The notes under the pieces: model-generated
What the model saw: only the letters and a program-made list of their open reading frames with translations
Databases searched by the model: none
What the model was told of the DNA's origin: nothing
Assembly: GCA_902537845.1 (NCBI GenBank)
Contig: CACBDC010000002.1
Coordinates: 1 to 64,000 of the forward strand
Direction of reading: 5' to 3'
DNA: 64,000 bases
Source: an uncultured Pelagibacteraceae bacterium
GTDB taxonomy: Bacteria; Pseudomonadota; Alphaproteobacteria; Pelagibacterales; Pelagibacteraceae
Translations under genes and position numbers: made by a program
Shown: in pieces, positions 56,346 through 64,000 of the stretch
Layout of the letters: each line of letters begins with the position of its first letter
How positions within the stretch are numbered: position 1 is the first letter of the stretch

Positions 56346-58265
56346 TTAATTTAAGGGCAACTTATTTGAGGCAAGCATATTTTTTATTAAGTCTTCTCTT
56401 TTTATAGTTTCTTGTTTATCAGAACCTAATTTTCTAATAGTTACTGTATTATCAGCAACCTCTTTTTTACCACAAACAATTATATATGGAATTTTTGCTA
56501 GAGAATGTTCTCTGACTTTATAATTTATTTTTTCGTTTCTTAAATCCATTTCACATTTTATACCCTCTTTAAATAAATCTTCAAATAACTTTTTTACATA
56601 GTCATTGTTTTCTTCTGCTATAGGGCACACAATAGCTTGTGCTGGTGAGAGCCAAAAAGGTAATTTACCAGCATAATTTTCAATTAAAATTCCGATAAAT
56701 CTTTCCAAAGATCCAAAAAGTGCTCGATGCAACATAACAGGAACTTTTTTACTGCCGTCTTTAGCTACATAAGATGCTCCTAATCTGTTTGGTAAATTTA
56801 AATCTACTTGTAAAGTTCCACATTGCCAGTCTCTTCCGATAGCATCCCTTAAAACAAATTCAATTTTAGGTCCATAAAAAGCTCCTTCACCTTTATTTAT
56901 AGTATATTCAAGTTTAGATTGCTTAATTGCTGCAAGAAGAGCTGCTTCAGATTTATCCCACACACTATCATCTCCAACTCTTTTTTCAGGTCTATCAGAA
57001 TATTTTAAAATTACATTCTCAAATCCTAAATCTTTATAAATTTCTAAAATTAAGTTTGTTACAGAAAGCGACTCTTCTGTAATTTGATCTTCTGTACAAA
57101 ATATATGCGCATCATCCTGAGTGAAGGCTCTAACTCTTAGTAAGCCATGTAAAGCTCCAGATGGTTCGTACCGGTGTACTTTCCCGAATTCCGATAATTT
57201 AAGAGGTAAATCTCTGTAACTTTTTAAACCTTGATTAAAAACTTGAACACAACCCGGACAGTTCATAGGTTTCACAGCGAATGTTTTTTCATCTGGTGTT
57301 TCAGACGTAAACATATGTTCCCCAAATTTTTCCCAATGGCCCGACTTTTCCCAAAGTGATTTATCTAAAAGTTCAGGGGTATTGATTTCCTTGTAACCAG
57401 CAAGTCTTTGTTTTGCTCTCATATATTCTACGAGTCTTTGAAATAGCAACCATCCCTTTTCATGCCAAAATACTGCACCCGGGCTTTCCTCTCTAAAGTG
57501 AAAAAGATCCATTTCTTTACCAAGTTTTCTATGATCCCTTTTTTCAGCTTCTTCAAGACGATGTAAATAATCATCAAGCTCTTTTTTAGTGCTCCAACAT
57601 GTTCCGTAAATCCTTTGAAGCATTTCATTATTAGAGTCGCCTCTCCAATATGCTCCTGATACCTTTGTTAATTTAAAAGCTTTCCCAATTTTTCCAGATG
57701 AAGCTAAATGAGGTCCTCTACATAAATCGTGCCATGTTTTTCCATGATGATAAACTGATAATTCCTCATTTTCAGGTATGCTTTCTATAATTTCTGCTTT
57801 GTACTTTTCTCCAATTTTTTTGAAATGTTTTATTGCTTCATTTCTTTTCCAAACTTCTCTTTTAGTTTCTACATCTCTATCAACTATTTCTGACATTTTT
57901 TTCTCAATTTTATTTAAATCATCGCTCGTAAAAGGTTCTTTTCTGGCAAAGTCATAGTAAAAACCATTTTCTATAACTGGTCCTATAGTAACTTGTGTGC
58001 CAGGAAATAGTTCTTGAACTGCCATCGCCATTATATGAGCAGCATCATGTCTGATGACCTCCAATCCTTCTTTGTCTTTTGGAGTAATAATTCTTACCTT
58101 TGCGTCTCTTGTAATGCTATGACTGAGATCTTTTAGGTCTCCATCAACTTCCATGATTAAAGCAGTTTTTTCGAGAGTCTTGCTGATTTTTTTTGTTAAT
58201 TCAAAACCATTTATTGATTTATCAAAATCTATCTTTTTTCCATCTAATAATTGAATTTGAGGCAT
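56346..58265 (-). CDS. thrS: Threonyl-tRNA synthetase
   Basis: 639 residues in the usual order: TGS domain (N-terminal 60), editing domain with HDAAHIMAMAVQELFPGTQ, class II core (VKPMNCPGCVQVFNQG with the zinc Cys, YEPSGALHGLLRVRAFTQDDAHIFC, VPVMLHRALFGSLERFIGIL) and the anticodon-binding domain. Shares a base with the upstream glycosyltransferase stop (TAATG). Heads thrS-infC-rpmI-rplT-pheS-pheT-lepA. Confidence 0.98.
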   Translation of the reverse strand: MPQIQLLDGKKIDFDKSINGFELTKKISKTLEKTALIMEVDGDLKDLSHSITRDAKVRIITPKDKEGLEVIRHDAAHIMAMAVQELFPGTQVTIGPVIENGFYYDFARKEPFTSDDLNKIEKKMSEIVDRDVETKREVWKRNEAIKHFKKIGEKYKAEIIESIPENEELSVYHHGKTWHDLCRGPHLASSGKIGKAFKLTKVSGAYWRGDSNNEMLQRIYGTCWSTKKELDDYLHRLEEAEKRDHRKLGKEMDLFHFREESPGAVFWHEKGWLLFQRLVEYMRAKQRLAGYKEINTPELLDKSLWEKSGHWEKFGEHMFTSETPDEKTFAVKPMNCPGCVQVFNQGLKSYRDLPLKLSEFGKVHRYEPSGALHGLLRVRAFTQDDAHIFCTEDQITEESLSVTNLILEIYKDLGFENVILKYSDRPEKRVGDDSVWDKSEAALLAAIKQSKLEYTINKGEGAFYGPKIEFVLRDAIGRDWQCGTLQVDLNLPNRLGASYVAKDGSKKVPVMLHRALFGSLERFIGILIENYAGKLPFWLSPAQAIVCPIAEENNDYVKKLFEDLFKEGIKCEMDLRNEKINYKVREHSLAKIPYIIVCGKKEVADNTVTIRKLGSDKQETIKREDLIKNMLASNKLPLN

Positions 58266-59422
58266 TAATTTTTTATTAATCTTTTATATTCTTTTAAATT
58301 AGATTGGCACATTGTTTCAACATCAAATTTTTTTGTAATGTTTTTTCTACCTTCATTTCCCATTGATTTCAATTCTTCTTGAGATAATTGCATAACAGTA
58401 TTTAAAATTTTAGCAAGTTCTCTAGGGTCATCATGCTTATACAAAAACCCAGATTTTTTATTGATAATTGTTTCTTTAGATCCTCCAATATCACTAGCAA
58501 CAATTATTTTCCCCATAGATTGAGCCTCTACTGAAACTCTACCAAATGCTTCTGGCTCTATCGAAGCCGAGACAACAACATCTGATATAGAATAAGCTAG
58601 AGGCATTTCTTTACAATGAGATATAAATTTTATTTTTTTATTTAAATTATATCTTTCAACTAAATTAATTAGTTTTTTTTTATAAACTTTTCTACCTTGA
58701 TCTGATCCAAGTATTAAAGCTTGAAAATTAGTAATATTATAATCCTCAATCAAAATATTTAGGGACTCAATGAATTTTTCTTGTCCCTTCCAATACGTTA
58801 ACCTACCTGGTAAAAGTATTGTAAAATTATTTGAGGATAGACCCCACTCTTGTTTGAGTTTTTCTTGTTTAAGTATTGAGATATTTTTTGAGTTATAATA
58901 GTCGATATTTATGCCTCTAAATATTACTCTTAGTTTTTTTTCTTTACTTAAATATTCTGAATAATTTTCATTTATATGATTAAATATAAAATTTGATCCT
59001 GCTATTGTAAGCTTTGCTCTTAGCATAATACTATTATAAAATTTTTTTAAATTATTTTTAAAATTATAAGTTCCGTGAAAAGTTGTTACAAAAATTCGAT
59101 TAGTTAGGAGAGATGCAAAATAACAAGCCCAAGCTGGCGCCCTGCTTCTAGCATGAATAATATTAATTTTATAGAAGATAATATAAAAACATAAAACAAT
59201 CGCATTAAAAAAAATTAAAAATGGATTTTTTGAGTGAACTGGGAGTCTGATTATTTTAACTTTGTCTTTTTTAACAAATTTTAACAGTTCTCCCCCTGAG
59301 GTAGCTATAAAAGATCTACAATCATTTTCTGGAAGAAAATGAGCAATGTCATAACAGCCTGTTTCTGCTCCTCCATAACCAAGTTTAGGTATGACTTGTA
59401 GAACATTTATTTTAGTAGTCAT
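58265..59422 (-). CDS. Glycosyltransferase family 4 protein
   Basis: 385 residues. GT4 features: NVLQVIPKLGYGGAETGCYDIAHFL at the N-terminus (GGAE acceptor loop), IIHARSRAPAWACYFAS, then the donor site with FTILLPGRLTYWKGQEKFIESL, ILGSDQG and EPEAFGRVSVEAQSMGKIIVASDIGG. This looks like an enzyme for lipopolysaccharide or other surface glycan. It drives directly into thrS and is divergent from the hydrolase gene across 36 bases. Confidence 0.92.
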   Translation of the reverse strand: MTTKINVLQVIPKLGYGGAETGCYDIAHFLPENDCRSFIATSGGELLKFVKKDKVKIIRLPVHSKNPFLIFFNAIVLCFYIIFYKINIIHARSRAPAWACYFASLLTNRIFVTTFHGTYNFKNNLKKFYNSIMLRAKLTIAGSNFIFNHINENYSEYLSKEKKLRVIFRGINIDYYNSKNISILKQEKLKQEWGLSSNNFTILLPGRLTYWKGQEKFIESLNILIEDYNITNFQALILGSDQGRKVYKKKLINLVERYNLNKKIKFISHCKEMPLAYSISDVVVSASIEPEAFGRVSVEAQSMGKIIVASDIGGSKETIINKKSGFLYKHDDPRELAKILNTVMQLSQEELKSMGNEGRKNITKKFDVETMCQSNLKEYKRLIKN

Positions 59423-59458
59423 GTTATTTGTTATATAATAGCACTAAAACATTCTTAT

Positions 59459-60214
59459 ATGAAAAAATTCAAATATTTAAAATTATCAAAGACAAAAAAA
59501 CTTAGATTTATTGATAATTATTTTAAAAAAAAACTTTATATTGTTTTTTTACCCGGTTTCATGTCTGATATCGAAGGAAAAAAACCTCAATATCTTTTAA
59601 AATTTGCTAAGAGATACAAATTGGGTTTTTTAAGTTTAGAATACTCTGGACATGGAAAATCTTCAGGAGATTTTATTAAGGGAAATATAAGTATTTGGTC
59701 AAATGATACTAGAAGAGTAATCAAAAAAATTTTAAAAAAAAATAACTTTATTTTAATAGGATCAAGTATGGGTGCCTGGATAGCTCTAAATCAATTTAAA
59801 TATTTTAAAGCTCAAATAAAAGGCTTTATAGGTATTGGCTCGGCTCCAGAATTTTTAACAAAACTTATGTGGAATAAATTTCCAAAAAAAACAAAGAAAG
59901 AATTGCTGAAAACAGGAAAAATATTAATTAAAAATGGTGACTATGAATATCCAATTACTTTACAGCTTATTAAAGATGGAAGAAAAAATAAAGTTTTACA
60001 TAAAAAAATAAATTCTAAAATAGATGTAACAATGTTTCACGGTCAAAAGGATGAAGTTGTTCCGGTTAGTTTCTCTAGGTTAGTATTGAAAGTTTTTAGT
60101 AATGCTAAAAAGAAAGTTGTAATAATAAAAAATGGTGATCACAGTTTATCTAATCAAACACCCTTAAAGAAAATAATTAAAGAATTACATTCCATTATTA
60201 AAAATATAATTTAA
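59459..60214 (+). CDS. Alpha/beta hydrolase
   Basis: 251 residues. The nucleophile elbow is GSSMGAW (Ser103), the acid D198 in FHGQKDEVVP, and His228 in KNGDHSLSNQ. The oxyanion region is FLPGFMSDIEGKKPQ, and EYSGHGKSSG matches serine esterases related to ABHD10. No signal peptide, so cytosolic. Substrate unknown; a thioesterase/esterase role is likely. The 3' end overlaps the convergent SDR-like gene by 30 bases. Confidence 0.9.
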   Translation: MKKFKYLKLSKTKKLRFIDNYFKKKLYIVFLPGFMSDIEGKKPQYLLKFAKRYKLGFLSLEYSGHGKSSGDFIKGNISIWSNDTRRVIKKILKKNNFILIGSSMGAWIALNQFKYFKAQIKGFIGIGSAPEFLTKLMWNKFPKKTKKELLKTGKILIKNGDYEYPITLQLIKDGRKNKVLHKKINSKIDVTMFHGQKDEVVPVSFSRLVLKVFSNAKKKVVIIKNGDHSLSNQTPLKKIIKELHSIIKNII

Positions 60215-61063
60215 CCCTTCCTCATAGGAAGGGTATTTCAAAACGTATTTAAAAAAAGCTTTCATTTTTTTGTTATTTACTTTTTTTGAGTCTTTATAAA
60301 AGTTTTGTAACATTTTGCTTTCAACTTCCTCAAGTTTTACTGAATTGGGTTTCTCTAGTTTTAATAATTTTGCGCCGTAGGCTGCTACTTCAATTTGTGA
60401 GGCGGGTTTATCATCACAAATATTATAAATTTCATTATTTTTAAAATTATCAAGAGACTTAAATAAAATGTTAGCTATGTCCTCAACATGAATTCTTGAA
60501 AAAAAGTGATTTTTTTTGTCTACAATTTGTACTTTACCAGTTTTTAATCTTTTCAAAATGTTAAACTCATTTGAATATATGCCAGCTAATCTGAAAATTT
60601 GAAGCGGATAATTCTTTTTATTCGATAAACTTGTCCAGTTTTTTTCTGCTTCTAATCTACTTATCCCATTATCTGATGTGGGTTGAGTTACGCTATCTTC
60701 ATTAACCCAATCACCTTTATGATCTCCATATACACTAGTTGCTGATAAATATGTAATCCATTTACAATTTATTTTTTTTTTTAGATTTGTATCAAGGTAA
60801 TTTACTACAATATCTTTGCCATCAATTGGCGGAATAGAAACTAAAATGTAATCTGCTTCCTCTATTTTTTTTTTAATAGACTCATCAAACTTGCTATCTG
60901 TAAATTGGTATGACTTTATTTTAATATTATTAAACTCTATCTGATGAGTTTCCTGTCTAGAAGTAACACTTAAATCAAAATCTTTTTTTTCATTAATTAA
61001 CTTATTAATAAAACTTTCTGCGACTTGGCCGAAGCCAAAGCAAAAGATTTTTGTTTTAATCAT
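60185..61063 (-). CDS. NAD(P)-binding SDR/epimerase-like protein
   Basis: 292 residues. Rossmann start KIFCFGFGQVAESFINKLI with a GxGxxA-type loop, then ILVSIPPIDGKDIVVNYL, the SDR-like WITYLSATSVYGDHKGDWVNE (T/S and Y of the active site) and FSRIHVEDIANILFKSLD. Resembles YeeZ-type extended SDR proteins whose reaction is unknown. The ATG shares a base with the gltB stop, so it is cotranscribed with glutamate synthase. It overlaps the hydrolase 3' end. Confidence 0.85.
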   Translation of the reverse strand: MIKTKIFCFGFGQVAESFINKLINEKKDFDLSVTSRQETHQIEFNNIKIKSYQFTDSKFDESIKKKIEEADYILVSIPPIDGKDIVVNYLDTNLKKKINCKWITYLSATSVYGDHKGDWVNEDSVTQPTSDNGISRLEAEKNWTSLSNKKNYPLQIFRLAGIYSNEFNILKRLKTGKVQIVDKKNHFFSRIHVEDIANILFKSLDNFKNNEIYNICDDKPASQIEVAAYGAKLLKLEKPNSVKLEEVESKMLQNFYKDSKKVNNKKMKAFFKYVLKYPSYEEGLNYIFNNGM

Positions 61064-64000
61064 TAACCTGCTTTCTTAATATGTGGCTTTAAACTAATAG
61101 GATTATCCAATTTATCAAGCATTTCTATGGGACAAATTTGTTTAAATTTTTTAAGTTCATTATCAAAATCATTTAATATTTTTTTAGCAATTTTTGAATT
61201 TGTTTCGTTGACAAAAGTATTTAAATTTTCTTTTAAAAATTTCTTCCAATAATCTGTCTCAACTTCTTGCCAAATAATTGAAGTTGGATTAGCAAAATTC
61301 TCAAAAGTATTATTATCGTCATAAATAAATGCCATTCCACCTGTCATTCCTGCTCCAAAATTGTCGCCAACTTCTCCTAATATAATAGCTGTCCCACCTG
61401 TCATGTACTCACAACCATGAGCTCCACATCCCTCTATAATCGAAAAACTTCCAGAGTTTCTAACAGCAAACCTCTCTCCCGCTTGTCCTGATGCAAATAA
61501 TTTTCCTGAGGTTGCTCCATAAAGAACAGTATTTCCTATGATTGTATTTTCATCTGAAACTAATGAACTTTTTGGAGAAGGATATACAACGATAGTTCCT
61601 CCAGACAATCCTTTACCAACGTAATCGTTACAATCACCCTCGACGGTTAGTTTTACTCCTTTAGTCAAAAAAGCTCCGAGTGACTGTCCTGCAGAACCCT
61701 CAAGTTTTATTTGCACAGTATTTTCCTTTAATTTATTGTTGCCAAATTTTTTATATACATGATGAGATAATCTTGTTCCTACTGATCTTGATGTATTTTC
61801 TATTTCGTATGTAAACTTATTTTCTGTGTCTAATTTAATTTTATCTTTTATCTCTGACCAAATCTTTTCATCGAGAGTATCCGGAACAGCATTGATATGT
61901 TTATCTTTACAATATCTTAGGTTTTCTCCTGGATCTGTTTGAACTAATAAAGGATTTAAATCTAAATCATCTAAGTTGGAGGCGCCTTTATTTACCTGGG
62001 TTAACAAATCTGTTCGTCCGATAATTTCGTTAATAGACTTAAATCCAAGAGAGGCTAGAATTTCCCTTACCTCAGTTGCTGCAAATTTAAATAAATTAAC
62101 AACTTTTTCTGGAGTGCCAGTAAATTTTTCTCGTAAAGCTTCATCTTGACTACAAACTCCAACCGGACATGTGTTTGAATGACATTGTCTTACCATTATG
62201 CATCCCATTGCAACTAAAGATGAAGTTCCCATCCCGTATTCTTCTGCTCCCATCATTGCCGCCATCACGATGTCTCGGCCAGTTTTTAATCCACCATCTG
62301 TTCTTAAAGTAACGTTATGTCTTAAATTATTTAACGTAAGAATTTGGTTTGCCTCTGTTAAACCCATTTCCCATGGAATACCAGCATACTTAATACTTGT
62401 TTGAGGACTTGCTCCGGTTCCACCTGAATGACCTGAAATTAAAATGATATCCGCTTTTGCTTTAGCAACTCCTGCTGCTATTGTTCCAATACCTGTTGAA
62501 GCTACTAGCTTTACTCCAACTCTCGCACCTGGATTGATTTGTTTTAAATCATAGATAAGTTGTGCTAAGTCCTCTATAGAATAAATATCATGATGTGGCG
62601 GTGGTGATATTAAAGTTACGCCAGGTGTGGAATGTCTTAATCGCGCTATTTCCTCTGTAACTTTAAAACCTGGAAGCTGTCCACCTTCACCAGGTTTAGC
62701 GCCTTGGGCAATTTTTATTTCAATTTCATTAGCGTTATTTAAGTAATCAACAGTTACTCCAAATCTTGCAGATGCTATTTGTTTCACTCTTGAGTTCGCG
62801 CTATCTCCGTTAGGTAATATTTTAAACCTTTTTGCATCCTCGCCCCCTTCTCCGCTACAAGAGGCACCTTTAATTCTATTCATTCCCATTGCTAAAGTTT
62901 CGTGAGCTTCTGCTGATAAAGCTCCATGAGACATACTTCCACTTCCAAATCGTTTTAAAATTTCTTCAATTGGCTCTACCTGGTTAATATCAACAGGCTT
63001 TCTTTGTTTTTTAAATTCTAGTAAGTCTCTTATATTTATAGGAGGTAAATTATGAATTCCAGCTGAGTACTTTTTATACAGTTCATAAGATCCGCTACCT
63101 ACAGCGCTTTGTAATAAATGAATTAATTTTCCTTGATATTGGTGATCTTCTCCACTTTTTCTATATCTGTATAAACCTCCGATTGGTAAAGTGAATACAT
63201 TTTTTGCATTAAATTTTTCATGAAGTTCTTTAATCTTTTTTTCGATTCCGATTATACCTATTCCTGAAATTCTTGAGGACATGCCTGGAAAATAATCTGA
63301 TACAATAGCTCTACTCAATCCTACAGCTTCAAAGTTGCATCCACCCCTATAAGAACTAATTACTGAAATCCCCATCTTAGACATAATCTTTAATAGACCA
63401 GCATCAATTGATTTTTTAAATTTGCTTACACAAGTCTCGAAATCTATTTTACCAAATAATTTTTTTTCAAATCTTTGATAAATACTGTCTATTGATAAAT
63501 AAGGGTTTACTGTTGTAGCGCCAACTCCTATTAAAATAGCAAATGAGTGCGTATCCATTGCATCAGAGCATTCAACATTTAGAGAACAATAACCTCGTAA
63601 ACCGTGTTTTACTAAGTGAGAGTGAACTGCTCCTACAGTCAATATACTTGGTATACTTGCTTTTTGATTTGAAATATTTTTATCAGACAATACTAAACAA
63701 GTACTACCTTGTCTTACTGCAGTTTCAGCCTCTTCTCGTATTGACTCTATTCTTTCCTTAAGAGATCCCTCAATGTCAAAAGTACAATCAATTATCTTTA
63801 CTTTTTTTGAAAAAAATTTTTTGAACTTTTTAAATTGTGAATTGGTAAGTATAGGGCTGTCTAAAACATAAATATTTTCTTCAGTAAGGTTATCGAAATC
63901 TAAAATGTTGCCTAGGTTTCCAAATCTTGTTTTTAGACTCATAACTTTATTTTCTCTAAGAGAGTCTATTGGGGGATTAGTTACTTGGCTGAAGTTTTGT
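61063..64000 (-). CDS. gltB: Glutamate synthase (NADPH) large subunit, 5' partial
   Basis: Makes glutamate from glutamine and 2-oxoglutarate. The ORF track starts at an internal Met (63942), but the frame runs on to the window edge with the conserved NFSQVTNPPIDSLRE, so the gene is cut. About 978 C-terminal residues of the usual roughly 1500 are present: the FMN site (GSGSMSHGALSAEAHETLA, GAKPGEGGQLPG), the 3Fe-4S cysteines (MVRQCHSNTCPVGVC) and the beta-helix C-terminus (EGCGAHGCEYMTGG). The glutaminase domain lies outside the window. Confidence 0.98.
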   Translation of the reverse strand, partial: QNFSQVTNPPIDSLRENKVMSLKTRFGNLGNILDFDNLTEENIYVLDSPILTNSQFKKFKKFFSKKVKIIDCTFDIEGSLKERIESIREEAETAVRQGSTCLVLSDKNISNQKASIPSILTVGAVHSHLVKHGLRGYCSLNVECSDAMDTHSFAILIGVGATTVNPYLSIDSIYQRFEKKLFGKIDFETCVSKFKKSIDAGLLKIMSKMGISVISSYRGGCNFEAVGLSRAIVSDYFPGMSSRISGIGIIGIEKKIKELHEKFNAKNVFTLPIGGLYRYRKSGEDHQYQGKLIHLLQSAVGSGSYELYKKYSAGIHNLPPINIRDLLEFKKQRKPVDINQVEPIEEILKRFGSGSMSHGALSAEAHETLAMGMNRIKGASCSGEGGEDAKRFKILPNGDSANSRVKQIASARFGVTVDYLNNANEIEIKIAQGAKPGEGGQLPGFKVTEEIARLRHSTPGVTLISPPPHHDIYSIEDLAQLIYDLKQINPGARVGVKLVASTGIGTIAAGVAKAKADIILISGHSGGTGASPQTSIKYAGIPWEMGLTEANQILTLNNLRHNVTLRTDGGLKTGRDIVMAAMMGAEEYGMGTSSLVAMGCIMVRQCHSNTCPVGVCSQDEALREKFTGTPEKVVNLFKFAATEVREILASLGFKSINEIIGRTDLLTQVNKGASNLDDLDLNPLLVQTDPGENLRYCKDKHINAVPDTLDEKIWSEIKDKIKLDTENKFTYEIENTSRSVGTRLSHHVYKKFGNNKLKENTVQIKLEGSAGQSLGAFLTKGVKLTVEGDCNDYVGKGLSGGTIVVYPSPKSSLVSDENTIIGNTVLYGATSGKLFASGQAGERFAVRNSGSFSIIEGCGAHGCEYMTGGTAIILGEVGDNFGAGMTGGMAFIYDDNNTFENFANPTSIIWQEVETDYWKKFLKENLNTFVNETNSKIAKKILNDFDNELKKFKQICPIEMLDKLDNPISLKPHIKKAG

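Noticed and set aside
1-64000. CRISPR arrays, insertion sequences, integrases, rRNA genes, prophage
   Set aside because: Looked for repeats with regular spacing, transposase or integrase motifs and long non-coding stretches; none seen. Poly-A/T runs are compositional.

Overview
The window is A+T-rich, almost gap-free alphaproteobacterial chromosome. No non-coding stretch exceeds about 115 bases. Gene order is alphaproteobacterial: murA-DUF2948-hisD-infA, rpmH-rnpA-yidD-yidC-argB, dapD-dapE beside truA-fmt-def, aroK-aroB-bolA-J protein-cobS-cobT, and a class I lysyl-tRNA synthetase. The A+T bias, genes sharing start and stop bases (TAATG, ATGA), overlapping convergent 3' ends and divergent spacers of 25-90 bases fit a streamlined marine lineage such as SAR11/Pelagibacterales. 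That placement is inference from composition and synteny; no rRNA is present to test it.

Layout. 1-8.3 kb: a 5'-truncated M23 peptidase, then a minus-strand block lysC-ispG-prfA-prmC-DUF4167, then ubiG facing argJ-DUF1178. 8.3-19 kb: secA on plus, then one minus-strand run TVP38-DUF255-two small proteins-dcd-murA-DUF2948-hisD-infA-tRNA-Phe-phrB. 19-26.7 kb: plus-strand rpmH-rnpA-yidD-yidC-argB-HAD-dapD-dapE-SET protein-glycosyltransferase. 26.7-30.8 kb: minus-strand small membrane protein-periplasmic protein-def-fmt-truA. 30.8-36 kb: aroK-aroB, bolA, J protein-cobS-cobT. 36-39.5 kb: lysS-pyrD-rpmB-VUT transporter on minus. 39.6-43.2 kb: trkH-AmpG-like permease-NlpC/P60. 43.2-48.8 kb: a surface-modification cluster (SGNH protein, MBOAT acyltransferase, FkbH-like protein, acyl carrier protein, methyltransferase) ending at tRNA-Ser. 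48.8-59.4 kb: minus-strand glycosyltransferase-thrS-infC-rpmI-rplT-pheS-pheT-lepA-glycosyltransferase-tRNA-Ser. 59.4-64 kb: an alpha/beta hydrolase, then gltB (5' truncated by the window edge) and an SDR-like protein.

Most genes are housekeeping: translation, lysine/arginine/histidine/shikimate synthesis, isoprenoid and ubiquinone synthesis, and cell wall. The points most worth a second look are: two tRNA genes whose first base is the G of the upstream TAG stop codon; a tRNA-Phe with an eroded D-loop/T-loop elbow; a hisD-infA overlap that looks like a deletion scar; the MBOAT/SGNH/FkbH/ACP/methyltransferase cluster beside tRNA-Ser; a cobS-cobT pair joined to a J protein with no other cobalamin gene in view; a eukaryote-like SET-domain protein; an AmpG-NlpC/P60 pair that looks cytosolic; and small proteins missed by the ORF track. 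No mobile elements, CRISPR arrays or integrases were seen.
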